NCBI GenBank assembly: GCA_050084985.1
Contig: JBITNC010000001.1
Span: 87,048,001 to 87,112,000 of the forward strand
Length of the DNA stretch: 64,000 nucleotides
Origin: Nageia nagi
Lineage: Eukaryota; Pinophyta
Direction: 5' to 3'
Part shown: one piece after another, positions 35,813 through 48,238 of the stretch
How positions within the stretch are numbered: position 1 is the first letter of the stretch
Layout of the letters: each line of letters begins with the position of its first letter
Position numbers and translations under genes: made by a program
The notes under the pieces: generated by a model
What the model was told of the DNA's origin: nothing
Database searches by the model: none
Seen by the model: the letters and a program-made list of their open reading frames with translations, nothing else

Positions 35813-36530
35813 TTAAAACATTACCAAAATAGCAAATGAACCTTGGATTCTTGTATTGTTATCTTCCTCCATTACTTCTTGAGCTATTTCATCAAAAATA
35901 TCTTCTACACCTAAGTTTATTATAGAAAAAAGGTAATCATTAACATTTATTTTGAGTATATTAATATTCAAGAAAAATGATGAAATTATTGTTGATAAAG
36001 AAGGCAAATTTGCTTTTAATTTCTTACCTTCAATAACACTTCATTCAAAACTTTTTCCATTTATTGATTATCCTCATTTATTATTAAAGCTTCAACTTTA
36101 TCCTTTAAATAAGAGTAACAAGAACTATGTAATGTTCAATGCATAGTACTGTAAGAAATCAAACAATTTATTATCAGTAAAACTCATAAACAATGTTATT
36201 ATTGGATAATGGCTTAATGTTTAAGCTTGTACTACATATGTTGTATGTGTAAAGAATCACCCATGTATAATTCCTATTTTATGTAAAAAGAAAGAATAAA
36301 CAATCTATTTCAAGATGATAAATTGTTTTGGTGTTCTAGCACTCTCTCTAAGTGCATAGCCTCACCATAAACAATGAGGTCTTAAATTCCCTACCATGGA
36401 CAGACTCACTATAATTAGTACAATTTGCAACCCTCCAATGGATGCTCTCTCTTGCGATAGGTGGGATCCATGTTTGACCTTCCATGGGCATTTTACTTCA
36501 ATCATATTGTAGAATAGAAAATGATGAATT
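35813..36530. other. Noncoding stretch upstream of the hAT gene
   Basis: Short open frames on both strands at 35813-36146 overlap each other and match nothing known. They may be 5' exons or leader of the hAT gene. Confidence 0.35.
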
Positions 36531-36539
36531 GGATGTCAA

Positions 36540-37347
36540 TTACAATTAGATGTAAACAAGTCAAACAAGAACTAGAAGGGCTTTTGATGGTGATATTAGA
36601 ATTGGCAAAGAATTTACAAAGGGCATAGCTGTTAGAAACTTCCAATTCCCTCTGTCTACCCTAATTACAGTGTGTATTTTACATGCTACCTTACATACAT
36701 TGTTAATATAATGGTTATGCCTTTTCCATGGGTCTCCTATAGAAGACTTTTGAACTTATCAAAAGCCATTGCCTTGGTAAAACATATATAAATATTGCTT
36801 GAGAAGAAAACATCTCTAATATAATTATTGAAGGAGATTCTATGATTGATGTAGTAGAATTTGGTTTGAAAAACTTATTTAACTAATAAATGGCCTCCTT
36901 CAAGGATGAATTTGAGTTATTAAATCAGGATTCATATCCTATCTTTCATGTTCTAAGAGAGAGTAACAAAGCGATGGATCTGTAGCTAATGCAAAAGTGG
37001 TTTTGGGGATCCCTTATGGAATATTCAAAGGCACAAAATGCTCTCTCTTAGATGCTTTTTATCATATTTTGGAAATGGATAATAGTATGGGAGTGGTTTG
37101 GTAGAGGAAATATTTAAATGATTTAACATAACTTGAATTTAATCATCATTGTAGTTATTAAGAACATAAATTTCTAGGATAAGAATTTAAGTTGTTGTTT
37201 AACTTTATATCCCTATATGGGGGATATTAGTATTGTAATGATGCAAGGTTTGGAATTCTTATGGCTTAAACTATATATGAATGTAATTTATTTTTTGGGC
37301 TGGGGATCCCCTATAGATTTCTCCTTTGAAGGAACAAAAAAATAAAA
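36540..37347 (+). pseudogene. LINE RNase H domain and 3' end with A-rich tail
   Basis: The plus strand reads as the RNase H domain found at the end of many plant L1 elements: FDGDIRIGKEFTKGIAV (36575-36625), then IIIEGDSMIDVVEFGLKNL (36822-36878) and IFHVLRESNKAMDL (36941-36982). The usual core is EGDS followed later by H..RE.N..AD, and both are visible. About 280 bp of untranslated sequence follow. The element ends in an A-rich tail (ggaacaaaaaaataaaaaac, 37331-37350), as expected for LINE insertions. Several stops are present. No upstream RT is attached, so it is a separate 5'-truncated copy from the one at 28.7 kb. Confidence 0.65.
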
Positions 37348-37350
37348 AAC

Positions 37351-39247
37351 ATGATACAACTATCTAAAACCAAAGAAGGTTAATTAAAATAAATATATTC
37401 AGTCTACTAGTATGGTGGTCAGTAACTTAAGTTCATTCATTGCCCTGTACCTACCAATATGGGTATATTAAATAAGTCACTATGGAACTCAAGGTAAGTA
37501 TTTGAGAAGATATGACTTAAGCTCTAGTCATGCATGAAGCAAATTGCAAATTACAACTTATGCTTGAACTAAAGATAGTCTAAACTAAAGTTTGAACCTA
37601 AACATACTAAAATAAATTATTTATAAGAAAAGAATGGAAGAAATTAGAAATATAAAAGATAAACTCTAAAGTTTAGATCTTCTAGACTATGAAACTAAAT
37701 ATAAAAAGCTGCTTCATAAGGCAACAAATGAGTGCATTGTATACTCTCCATCCCTCTCACTCAAATCATAACTTGTAGACTAGGACCTAGGTAACTGTAA
37801 ATGAAGCACTAACTTGTGACATTACATTTTATTTCCAAAGCATAATTTTATAATATATAAGGAAATTGTTACTATGTGCTTTACATAATGTTAAAAAAGG
37901 TACAAATGCCATGAACATATATACCCAAGCTTGAGATCCATTCATCTTGCCACCAGTTAATGACCTAGCTACATAAAACATAGAAACAAATGGAGTTTCT
38001 CAAATGGAAACACATTTTTAAACATGAGCTTCCAATACCCTCAACAATGAGATGACTCATTTTAAGCAAGAATTCAAAAATTGAATATTTTAACTAAAAA
38101 TAACTAAAAAGTACCAAGATGAAAATGCATGAAATCATAAAAATACAAAAACCATAATGCATGGTGTCAAAAATTGGCTACTAAATATGATGCTATGTGT
38201 ATCATTCTATAAGGATCTACATAACATATATCAAATAATTAGCTCTTGACATTGAAATCATCATAATTAGAAATTAATCTAGAATACCCAACTCCAATAG
38301 CTCCAATTAAAGATGTATGAGAAAAATATTCATTATCTTTGAGATCAAGTGCAGTGAAGGCAATATTTTCAAGAATCACATCTTAATTTTTGCTTTCCCT
38401 ATCATGTATTCTTCTTTCTTACATGATATAATACAAATAATAGATTGGACAATGATAATATCTTTCAATTATTTGCTTGCCCCATCATATAGTCTTCTTT
38501 TGTTGCTTTCACATGTTGGATTGCTTTTAACAACAAATAATATTTATTAAGGTGCTCGTTTAGTGAACATCATCTACAAACCACATTTTAGACTAATTTT
38601 ACTCCAAATAATTGGAAGTGTTAGATATCCCCTAGAAAAATCTTGAAATAGACATAGAGACTTCAAGAAATAGGAGAAGTCGTAATGATTAGTCGCCAGA
38701 AATCTCTAGCTACGATGGTAGAAAGAGTTTTTATTTCCAAATATTTTTGAGGCAAGGTAAAAAGTGGTCATATAGGAATTTCTTGCAAGATAGCTTGATG
38801 ATCCCACACCAGCATAAACCTTAAAAGAATACTCAACATTTAAGGTTTATTCATGCTTTGCTAGCAAATTGTAATCATGAATTTCAATAGTTCAATGAGC
38901 AAAAATCAAGTTAAAACTGCAAAGCATGTCCAATGAATAGAATTTGAATTAAAAGAAAGAAAAAAATAACTAAATATATAACTAACAATGTTCAACTAGT
39001 TATCCTAGTAATTAGGATCAGCAGACCAAGTCCCAATATTTGCCTAGAAATATCATTTTGTAACTTTTACTGGTACAATTACCTACTTTACAAATGAAGT
39101 TAACATTTCAACAATTCTAAACATGTTAAAGGTCAAGCATTATACTTACATGTTGTGATTTAACATATAAAAATATGAGAAATACTTGTATCTATGAAAA
39201 GAGTTATAAAGAGACCTAACAACTATAGAACCTTATAAAAGAAATAT
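37351..39247. other. AT-rich stretch with no recognised gene
   Basis: No clear coding or transposon signal. On the minus strand at 38660-38820 a short open segment follows a usable splice acceptor (tcttttaag) and could be a further exon of the candidate gene at 39248-39646, but support is weak. Confidence 0.35.
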
Positions 39248-39646
39248 CAAATGCATTTGCGATTTATAAATCTCACACTGAGTTTAGTAGGTCCCAACTT
39301 TGCTAAAGCACGTTCAACCTCTTCAGTGACATGTTTCATACGAATATAAACCTATGTAAGAAAGCATAAAAATATCTTTAACAATAATAAAACAAGTTGT
39401 TATCAACTACTACAAATCGACATATACAACTCACAATGCAAAATTAAAGGTACACAAAGTGGCGAAGTTCAATATTGATATCTAGTATTTTGAAAGAATT
39501 ACCAGGAAAATATGACTATTGAACGTCAGATTAGGAATGCAAAGTGGAGAAGTTCAATTATCTTTTACTCCCAACACCTCAAACATCCATGAAAGCTCAT
39601 CTTGTGATGTCGAGTTGCATACAAGCTTGCAGCGTACAGGTAACAT
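39248..39646 (-). CDS. Candidate small two-exon gene, unknown product
   Basis: Exon 1 starts at an ATG at 39646 and encodes MLPVRCKLVCNSTSQDELSW then MFEVLG. A donor (GTAAAA) at about 39567 keeps phase. After an intron of about 215 bp, a strong acceptor (tttcttacatag, exon from 39351) leads in the same phase into VYIRMKHVTEEVERALAKLG and PTKLSV. A second possible donor (GTGAGA) sits just inside; otherwise the frame stops at 39248. Base composition is less AT-rich than the surroundings, and the joined frame has no stop, unlike the decayed genes nearby. A plant-type leader (aaaccctatg) precedes the ATG. I do not recognise the protein. It could be a captured host gene fragment or the 5' end of a longer gene. 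Confidence 0.35.
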
Positions 39647-40829
39647 ATGTCATAGGGTTTCTGTTCCATTTATTTCACAAATGTAGCAGAGAAAAATAAT
39701 TTTCTCTGAGGTTGTAACACGAATTGTTGTAAATTCAAACAATTAATGGCAGTTCACCTAGTCACTTGTGGTAGGATAGTACAATAGCAAGTGGAAATGA
39801 AATTCTCTCATTCCTACAACTAGCCTATATTAATTACTATCTCTGTCACCCACTCCTAGTGGGCAAGCAAATTAAATTTTTAAATTAAAATTGAAAGATA
39901 TATATAATTTTTATTGATTGTAAAATATATGGTAATGAATAATAACCAAATGTATACAATTATAGTTGGATTTTAATAAAAATTGTAATATATGGTTTTG
40001 AATTACAAATGCAGTTTTCAAATTCTAAGGTTGATCCTGACACCTATATTCGAATTAAAAATTAATTCTATATCTTCATTCGTAAAAAATTGACATGTAA
40101 CATGAAAATTAAATTAAAAAATATTTTCATTGTAAAAATGTGAAAAGAAATTCTTGGATATTTTAATTAATTATATATTTATTTATATATTTTAAATAAA
40201 CTAAACAAATAAGAATATAAAATTTAATATAAATAAATGATATTATATAATTTAATATAAACAATTTTATTTTATTATTTTGATTATATAAAATTAGTTT
40301 AGATATTCTAATTATATATATACAAAAAACGGAGAGGTATCAATTTCAAGATGTCTATCTTACATATCTTTATACATTACATAAATATTATTAAAAAAGA
40401 ATACTATAAAAATTATAAATAAAAATACAATAAAAAGCACACAAAGGTGTTACTTATAAAAAAATACAATAAATATCCTATAAAATAATTAACTATGAAA
40501 CAATAATAGATTTGGAAATATATGTATTCTAGGAGTTGCATCAATCAAAATTTGTAACTCTTTCATGTAGGTACTTAATCGTCAAAACCATCTAACTTTC
40601 TAACTCATTTTTTTTGGTTTAATGGGGATACCAAGTGCCTTATTGATTGGGCCAAATGATGGACATCAATATGGTCTAGCTATGATATGAAAGGATCATA
40701 TGTATGAAAATATATATCTTGAAGTGATAATTATGAGTGAAGTTTTAAATAATTATCTACAGGCATTGCAAGGTTGTTAATACTTTGAACCTATCATAAT
40801 AAATCATTAATCTTATATTAATCATAAAT

Positions 40830-41420
40830 TTTGGTGTTAACCAGGTAGGAGAGGATTTGTTGTTGGCCTGGTAGAAGAGGATTTGTTGTCAACCCAATAG
40901 AAGAGGCTCTAATGTCATCTTCATAAGAGAGGATCTTTTATCAACTCTGATAAGTTATAACATCAATCTAGCAGTAGAGGTTCAAGTATCATCCTAGTAG
41001 CTAAAGGTATGTTTTCAACTATTTTCAACCTAGTGATATAATTTTATTATCATCCTAATAGCAAAAGGTTTGTTATCGATCTAGTTGCATAATTTTGTTA
41101 TCATTCTAGTAGTAGAAGTTTTATTATCAGCCCAATAAGCATAATTTTATTATCAATTTGGTTGTAAAACGATTATTATTCACTTGATAATGTAGTTTAT
41201 TATCGATCCAATAATAAAATATTTGTTATCTCCCAATAGCCTAATTTATTATTAGCTTGATATGACAAGGTTTGTTGATCATCTACTAATTGAATATTTG
41301 ATAATTGATCTAGTTGTAAAAGATCTAGTGTTGACTCAATTCATATAGAAGATCTCACATTAACTTGGTTGCAATAATTACTTATTGTCAACTTAGTTGC
41401 ACAGGAGTTGGTGTGGATAC
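40830..41420 (+). repeat. 26-bp minisatellite, about 20 diverged copies
   Basis: About 590 bp made of units of 24-29 bp with the consensus ttatcaacctagtagtagaagatttg. Examples start near 40858, 41047, 41073, 41098 and 41124. Copies vary by many substitutions and small indels, so the array is old. The unit is not a multiple of three, so it is not a peptide repeat. Confidence 0.75.
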
Positions 41421-42219
41421 AATTTCATAGGAATTGTTACCAAGCCATTTTAAAATCTTACAAGTAATCGAGAAGTCCAAAAGTCATAAGAAGATAAAAG
41501 GCTAATAGTCAAAAAAAATATAAGGCAAAGTGTAGACTGTAAATAATGAATAAAATAATTAATGAGAACTTGGATGAAAAGAAGGATAAAATGAAGCTCT
41601 TTCTCATATATGCATAAAATCTATTCCTAGAGGATAAAGTCCCTCAAAACAATTGTGTTCACCAAAATATAGACTGTAAATAATGAATTAAATTAATTAT
41701 TCACTATAGATCTATCAAGTACTAATTGTTGACCTTCTTGAACTAGTCCAAAGGTATTCTAAGTAATATATGAACGAGATCACATTTCTCCTCACCAGAT
41801 CTGATATTCCTTGAGCCATGATGAGTTGTCTCCAAAGTTTGGAGCTCCAAACATATAGAAAGTAGGGCATAAGAACTCTTGTTGCATACTTTATGTACCA
41901 TGTATACCTTTTTCCTAAGGGATATGAAGATGAACTAAAGGTATAATGAGTTAGTGCGAAGGTTCACAATAGATCCTCAGATAGGTGGTATTGAATATGC
42001 CCTTGTTATTTGAAATGGGATGGGAAAATCTTGAAGTTAACATATCTAAATGATGTAAGGATCTGATATGATAGGGAATTCTTTGCTTTTGATCTTCCTT
42101 TATAGCTAAGCATCTTTAATGATTATGCTTCTTAATATTTACATGAACTACATTGCGTATAATGCTTTTCTTGATATTTACACCTTTTACAATAATGTTT
42201 CTTGATGAGTAAATTATTG

Positions 42220-42221
<2 letters not shown>

Positions 42222-42267
<46 letters not shown>

Positions 42268-42272
42268 TATAA
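42222..42272. repeat. TA dinucleotide microsatellite
   Basis: An almost pure (TA)n run of about 50 bp. A second, shorter (TA) run lies at 42699-42719. Confidence 0.95.
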
Positions 42273-42879
42273 TAATATTAATTCATTTATTTCAAGGGAA
42301 AAATATAAATAATATTTATTAAATTTTGACAATTTATACAACATAAAAAGTTTAGTTATAAAATTTAGGTGATTTTTTATTATTAACAATTTTTTTATTA
42401 TAATTTTTTGGCTATTTTAATTTTAATTTTTAGTATCTTAGAGATGGTTATTTCAATTTCATTTTTTTTAAATGATTTTACATTTTTGGCTATTTAACTA
42501 AGGAACAAAATTTTTTATTATAAAATTTTGACGATTTAGAAAAATATTTTACTCATTATTTTAGAAATCCTAAAAATACCATTTTTCAAGGAATCGAGCT
42601 TGAAAAAAATGATATTATTCGTTGATTATAGTATGATCTATGAATGCTTTTGCTTCTTCATTGATGGGATCATATGTGTGAATCATGATGATTTGAAATA
42701 TATATATATATATATATATGCAAGTTTAAATATTTGATAATGGTTTGATAGTTACATTTCATACTTTTTGGATTTTGTAAATTTTAACATTTTTGGTTTG
42801 ATTGTATTAGTTTAATCATTACTTTTGCGAGAGTTCAATCAAACTCTGATAAGAACTTGATTTCTAACTTTTGAAGTGG

Positions 42880-43571
42880 TTGACATTGGTACATCTAGAA
42901 AGATTTCCCAAGTGGTTTATAATGTCAAAGAGTTTAAGGGCATCCTTGTTGTAGCCATGAATTACATATCCTCTAATAATTGCATGCTATAATACTATAA
43001 TTGTATCATGCATATCCTCTAATCATTGCATTCCATGAAATTATGTCTACATCATGATTCTTATCGAATAATTCCAAGTCCTTCTCTTTTCATCTAAATA
43101 ATTACATATGAATTAGTTCTCATGGTGTTGAACATCAATAATATGCTTGAGCTTATAACATTTTTCCATATGCATATTTATTATCTCATCTTCAATAATA
43201 TCCATTCAAGCCTAGGTAATTTACCTCTCCAAGCTAAAAATATATATAATTATATATTTTTAAAACCATATAATATTAGCAAAGATAGTTGAAAACATAT
43301 CTATCAAGGTTGCTATTGTAATTACTTGCAAAATAAACCCACATCTAATTATTTTTCTATAATTACATGATATCATAGAAAAGATTTTTAGCTTAATTAA
43401 GAATCCCATTTTGTACATAGCTTGCAATTATTGCATTCCATGATATTGTATCTTTGTGTTGCATTTCCCTAAAGAGATTTTTAGCTTCCTTAAAAATATA
43501 ATATAAGCATATTATGTGATCATTGAATTCCATGAGATGGTTTCTCTCACTTGCATTTTATAAAGAGTTTA
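42880..43571 (-). pseudogene. PPR (pentatricopeptide repeat) gene fragment B
   Basis: The minus strand carries PLS-type PPR repeats in decayed form. These are LYKMQVRETISWNSMIT (about 43500-43560), KEAKNLFREMQHKDTISWNA IIASYVQNG in two adjoining parts (43400-43490), IIRCGF...ATLIDMF (43280-43345), and finally IIRGYVIHGYNKDALKLFDI (42900-42975). PPR proteins bind specific organelle RNAs for editing, splicing or stability. Frameshifts and stops break the frame, and one repeat segment (aattattagaggatatg) is duplicated. It is followed upstream on the same strand by fragment A. It lies inside the right end of the CACTA element, so it is a candidate captured fragment. Confidence 0.75.
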
Positions 43572-43730
43572 TGGGCTTAATATATATATTTATTAATTAT
43601 TATTATATTATATATATATTCCCAAACTTAAAAATATATTAATCTTGAGCATTTGAGGTATACATTTCATAATAGTTATAATTTTTTTTTAGAAATTATT
43701 ATATTAATATAGTCTTATGTGATTTACAAG

Positions 43731-44062
43731 CACCAAATAAACCATATCCAAACACCTATTTTAGGTTTTATGGGCATTTTGGCAATAAATTTCAAAGCTT
43801 CCTCAAGATAGCCTACATAATCAAGAACTTCAATAATGTATATATAATGGTTCATCCCAAGAATAATGTTTTAAGAGTCAATCATGCTATTAGGATTATT
43901 CCCAAGTAATACAAATGTTATATTATCAGGGTTGTTTCCCAAGTGTAACTTTATCAAATGAAACAATTTAAAGGAATCCTTGTTATAATCATGTAGTTCA
44001 TAAAACCATACATTCATCATGCATCTTGTTAAATAATTATCATGCCTTGTGTGGTATTTCAT
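43731..44062 (-). pseudogene. PPR gene fragment A with E-type C-terminal motif
   Basis: It begins with a PPR unit (YELHDYNKDSFKLFHLIKLH then NNPDNITF, 43930-44010). After a break it reads GMNHYIYIIEVLDYVGYLEE and ALKFIAKMPIKPKIGVWIWF (43745-43858), the standard end of the PPR array and start of the E domain. A small internal duplication of the LGNNP word is visible. Its repeat unit is homologous to the last unit of fragment B, so A and B are parts of two related gene copies placed head to tail, or one rearranged copy. Strand is the same for both. Confidence 0.75.
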
Positions 44063-44289
44063 ATTTTCTATCCATTTATATTACATTTAAAATTAAATGT
44101 AAAACTTGAATTAAGAAATTTGGAGGCATTTCAAAAAGATGAATGTTCAAGGTAGTTGAATTTTACAATAAAAATGACTTAAAAATATTTTTTTACTTGT
44201 TTAAGTTTTTTGATGAAAAATGGTGTCATAACTTGCATTTTAATACCTTAGACAATTTTGATATATGATTTTGCTATTAGATTTTGATG

Positions 44290-44481
44290 TAAAATTTGCA
44301 TCATTGTTTTGCATCCTTTTGGATTTAAAATTGCATCCATTTTTACATCAAAAAAACTAAAAAATGGGGAAAAAATAAATTAACACATGATTTAGCAGCA
44401 TGATGCAAATTAGCCTCGATTTTCAATTTTTCATTTTTGAAGATACAAAAAAGGATGCAAATGGACCTTTTCCTAGTAGTG
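44290..44481. repeat. Right CACTA terminus with subterminal repeats
   Basis: It ends in ggaccttttcctagtagtg; CACTACTAGGAAAA read inward is a typical CACTA terminus. TTTGCATC-type motifs occur at 44295, 44308 and 44332, and inverted copies (GATGCAAA) at 44402 and 44453. Copia gag sequence begins directly outside, which fixes the boundary. Confidence 0.75.
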
Positions 44482-44484
44482 AGG

Positions 44485-47400
44485 ACTTCAAGAAAGTTGA
44501 AACAAATAGCAAAATGGCCATGACAAGTCTTGTAAATCAAAATACAAAGCTAAATTTGATGGCAATTGTAATTTATATGGTATCTACAGTCATAAGGAAA
44601 TAAATTTCTTAAAGAAAAGTAAAGAACAAGATCGAAAAGGAATAAAAATAAAACAACTTCAAAGGCAATAAGAAGAATAATAAATTTGCTTTTATTTGTG
44701 ATCTTTACTCCAAGTCTCACACTTTCTTGAATGATTAGATTGTTGACTTTGGGTGCACTAATCACATGTGTTTTGAAAAGGCTAAGTTTGAAAAATTTCA
44801 TAAGTATAGAAAAGATGTAGTTGTGATAGGTGATAATTCAATATTTGAAGTTCAAGGGATTGGAAGTGTGTTGATACATGGTAAGGTTCTTGAAAATGTG
44901 CTTTATGTACCAAAACTCAGTATGAACCTTCTTTTTGTAATCCAAGTTGCAAGAAAAGGGTACACATTCAAGTTCAACTAGCACTCCTATTGCATTAAGA
45001 AGGGACTTGCCACTTTGGTGAAAGGATCAGTGAAAGAGTATCTCTACATTATGAATTAAGTGCGAACAAAAATGTACCTTTCTATGAATGTTTGCTCTAG
45101 TGATAATTTTTGGCACCATCAATTAGAACACCTTAACCACAAGAGCAATCAATTTATAAAAAATCATGAACTTGTGGAAGGTTTACCATCAATATCACCC
45201 ATAATTGGTCTTTGTGAGAAGTGCATCTTAGGAAAAATAAATAAGCAAAAATTTAATAAAGATAAGGTAACAAGGAAAACACAACCTCTTCAACTTGTGC
45301 ATTCAAATTTGATGGGTTTGTTTTAGACTAAGTCTATTGGGAGAGCATCTTATATCTTGAATTTTATCAATAAATTTAGTAATATGATATTTGGTTATCT
45401 ACACAAGCACAAGGATCAAATCTTTGATAGGTTTAAAGATTTCAAAACCTTAGTTGAAAATTAGATTGATTTAAAAAATAAGATTTGAGATCTAACAATG
45501 GGGATGAATATAATAGCAATGAGTTCAATGAATATTATGCCAAATATGAGATCAAGAGGAAGTTCATGTTCCCTTACATTCTTAAAAAAATGGTGTTGCT
45601 AAAGAAAGAATAAGCCCATTAAAGAAATGGCTAGGTGCATGTTGAAAAATCTCCCTAGTTTCTTAAGAGGTGAAGCTATAAAAATTACAATCTACATCCT
45701 AAATAGGTGACCTATGAAAATAGTTGAAGGTAAAATCCTATATGAGGTATGGATGAGAAGGAAACCTAACGTCTCTCACCTTAGAGTCATTGGTTGTGAT
45801 GCCTATGCCTTCATTATTTCATAGAAAAGAAAGAAGATACATAAGAGATATGAAAAGTGCATCTTTGTAGGCTATGATAGTTATCATAGTGGCTATAAAC
45901 TTTAATCTTCTTCCTCTAAAGCAGTATTCATATTGAGGGATGTAAAGTTCAATGAACTTCCTAAGGAATCTACATCTTGTGAGGACCTGTATGATCTTGG
46001 TGACTTTTTTTATTGAACCTAACTAGTTGGTTGTTAGTGTAGATAAGTCACCTAAGGAGCAAAATTATCTACCACAAAGGTTAACAAGAAGTATGACCTT
46101 AAATAAATCCTATTTAAAAAAATTGATAGAAAGAATGAGCCCTCATCATTCAAGGAAGGTTGAAGCATGAATGCTAGATGAAAGCCATGAAAGTGGAGTA
46201 TGAGGCTCTAATGAAAAATCAAACTTGGTACTTGGTTTCCTATCATAATGAGTGGAATGTGATTGGTAATATGTGGATTTACAAGATCAAATACAATTTG
46301 TAGGGGAAGTTAAGAAATATAAGGTAAGGTTAATACCCAAGGATTTTACTCAAAATACAGAGTTAATTATGAGGAAATATTTTCTCTAGTGTAAAGATGC
46401 CCATAATCAAGATAATCCTTGCCCTTTCATCAACTCAGGGATGGAAAGTCTTTCAACTTAACTTCAAAAGTGCCTTTCTCAATGATGACTTATATGTGGA
46501 GATCTACATGAATTAACTAGAAGAGTTTATTTTAGAAGGCAAAGAGTCCCTTGTGTGTAAGCTAAATAATTCCTTGTATAGATTTAAGAAATCTCCTAAA
46601 GCTTGGTACAAATTTTTTTTAGGATACTTTCTAGATATTGGATTCTCTAAGTGCTTCTTTGATTGAAATATATATGTGCTCAATCAAGGAAAAGAATTAG
46701 TCTTGATTCTCCCCTATGTGGATGATCTTTTGATCATATGAAATAATGTTAAAATCATTCAAAAGTACATATCCAAACTTAAGGCAACATTTGAAATCAC
46801 TAATCTTGGTATCCTGCACTACTACCTTGGAATGTAAGTATACCAATATAGGGATTGTAATTATCTTACTCAATCAAGTATATCTTATACATATTACAAA
46901 AGTTTGGAATGGAGGAGTGTAAACATGCTGTGATCCTAGTATCTCTTGGAATAATTCTAGCTCTTAGTTCTAACTCTTAGTTGAAAAATATGATTTATTA
47001 TAAGAAATTAATTGGTAGACTACTTTATTTGACTACCTTGAGGCCAAATATTACCTTTGTAATAAATCTTATGGTACAATTTATGCAGAAATTGTATGTT
47101 GAAAACCTCAATGTTGTTAAGGAAATATTGAGGTATGATATAGGAATGAAGGATCTTGCTATTAAGTATTCCAAGTTTTCCTTGTTTGTTCTCTTAGGGT
47201 ACTCAGATTCTAAATATGGGGAGATAAAGATGATAGAAAGTCAACCTCTTCTTATGTGTTTAGCATTAGCTCAAGTGTGATATCTTGAGCTTCTAAGAAG
47301 TAGCCTACTACTACTCTCTCCAACATAGAGGTAGAATATCATGCCATGTTAGTCATAGCCTAGCAAGCCATTTGGTTGAGGCATCTTATGAAATAAGTTA

Positions 47401-47660
47401 GGTAGGCCCAGGCTCACCCATGTCAAATTTATTTTGATAATCAATTAACTACTACTTTGAAAAAGAACCTTATTTTGCATCAAAGAACAAAATATGTTTA
47501 AATCCAAGTATATTTTATTAGGGAGAAGGTTCTATATGGTATCCTATAATTACAATGTTTTCCATCAGTCCTTAATTCTATTGATTTTTTCACCAAGCCA
47601 CTTTTTGAAGTCTAGTTCTACAAATTTAGGTAGTGTATTGGGTTGATGAAGTTTCCCTCA
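44485..47660 (+). pseudogene. Copia polyprotein remnant, gag zinc knuckle to RNase H (copia element 2)
   Basis: Domains are in the normal copia order. A gag linker and degenerate zinc knuckle (KFDGNCNLYGIYSHKE, 44553-44600) are followed by protease (DFGCTNHM for the usual DSG, 44745-44770; LENVLYVPKLSMNLL). Next come GAG-preintegrase (FWHHQLEHLNHKS, 45108) and integrase (LVHSNLMG at 45297; EVWMRRKPNVSHLRVIGCDA). RT has KYKVRLI near 46318 and YVDD at 46715-46726. RNase H includes IGRLLYLTTLRPNI, then GYSDSKYGE near 47200. Many stops and frameshifts. A polypurine-like tcaagggggag lies near 47663. It shares its downstream sequence with copia element 1. Its gag start lies at 14.6-15.0 kb, on the far side of the CACTA insertion. 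Confidence 0.88.
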
Positions 47661-48060
47661 AGGGGGAGTAAGGTTGAATTCATGTATGTGATGACAACTT
47701 TATCCCTAGGAGTATTTTGTGGATGTATAGTGTTGATCTTTTTGTGTACACCTTGATTATTAGTTCTCTCTGTGAGAGGAACTGTTATACATTTTTTAGT
47801 ATATAATGGCTCCTGATAGTACTATTCTAGTTATCCATATGTGAGTAACCAGTATGTATTTTTTGGTACTATTTAGTTATCCATATAATGGCTTCTGCTA
47901 GTACTTATAGTGTACCACTGATTATTTTATGAATAGCATTACTTGATTCATCTATCTTATGTTGACATGAATGTTTACATGATTTATCTGATTAATCTTT
48001 TTTATGTGTTGCTTGTAGCTTATAGGTTTCTTCTTAATAATGTAGGTTACCTACTTACCT
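47661..48060 (+). other. Copia element 2 untranslated 3' region
   Basis: Noncoding; aligns with 8324-8810 of copia element 1 (gtgatgacaacttt, agttatccatatgtgag, tatagtgtacca, gattcatctatc). The alignment stops at the dispersed repeat. Confidence 0.65.
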
Positions 48061-48066
48061 GTGGGA

Positions 48067-48235
48067 GTTATTTAGTAGAGAAACTTCAAAACACATGCAA
48101 AAATAGGCTTCTTCAAAAAACCCCTATTTTTAAAATTTACCACCCTACCTTTAAATTTATTAAATACCTCATAGTAAATCCTTATATAATAAATAATAAC
48201 CCTTTTTAAAACTTAGTATTTTGACAAAGAAAGAG
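48067..48235 (+). repeat. Dispersed repeat, copy 2
   Basis: Same sequence as 4565-4732 (cttcaaaacac, tttttaaaatttaccacc, aataaataataacc, tttttaaaactta). It sits where the first half of the copia 3' LTR would be expected. Confidence 0.65.
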
Positions 48236-48238
48236 ATT

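Larger units (their letters stand above)
15026..44481. mobile_element. Proposed large CACTA (En/Spm) element inserted in copia gag
   Basis: The right end is a typical CACTA terminus: ggaccttttcctagtagtg (44463-44481), preceded by GATGCAAA/TTTGCATC subterminal motifs. The left end, ctctaataaaaacatagg (15026-15043), is a decayed match to the inverted terminus: it keeps C.CTA.TA and has two G-to-A changes. It is followed at almost the same offset by ATTTGCAT. The flanking 3-bp words are atg and agg, two of three matching. The same copia gag stops at one end and resumes at the other. Between the ends lie TNP2-type transposase exons on the plus strand, plus LINE, hAT and PPR sequence. The right end is firm; the left end and the unity of the whole span are inference. 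Two overlapping CACTA elements are the main alternative. Confidence 0.5.

Noticed and set aside
42132-42389. Open frame of 85 codons on the minus strand
   Set aside because: Its core is the TA microsatellite, read as an Ile-Tyr string.
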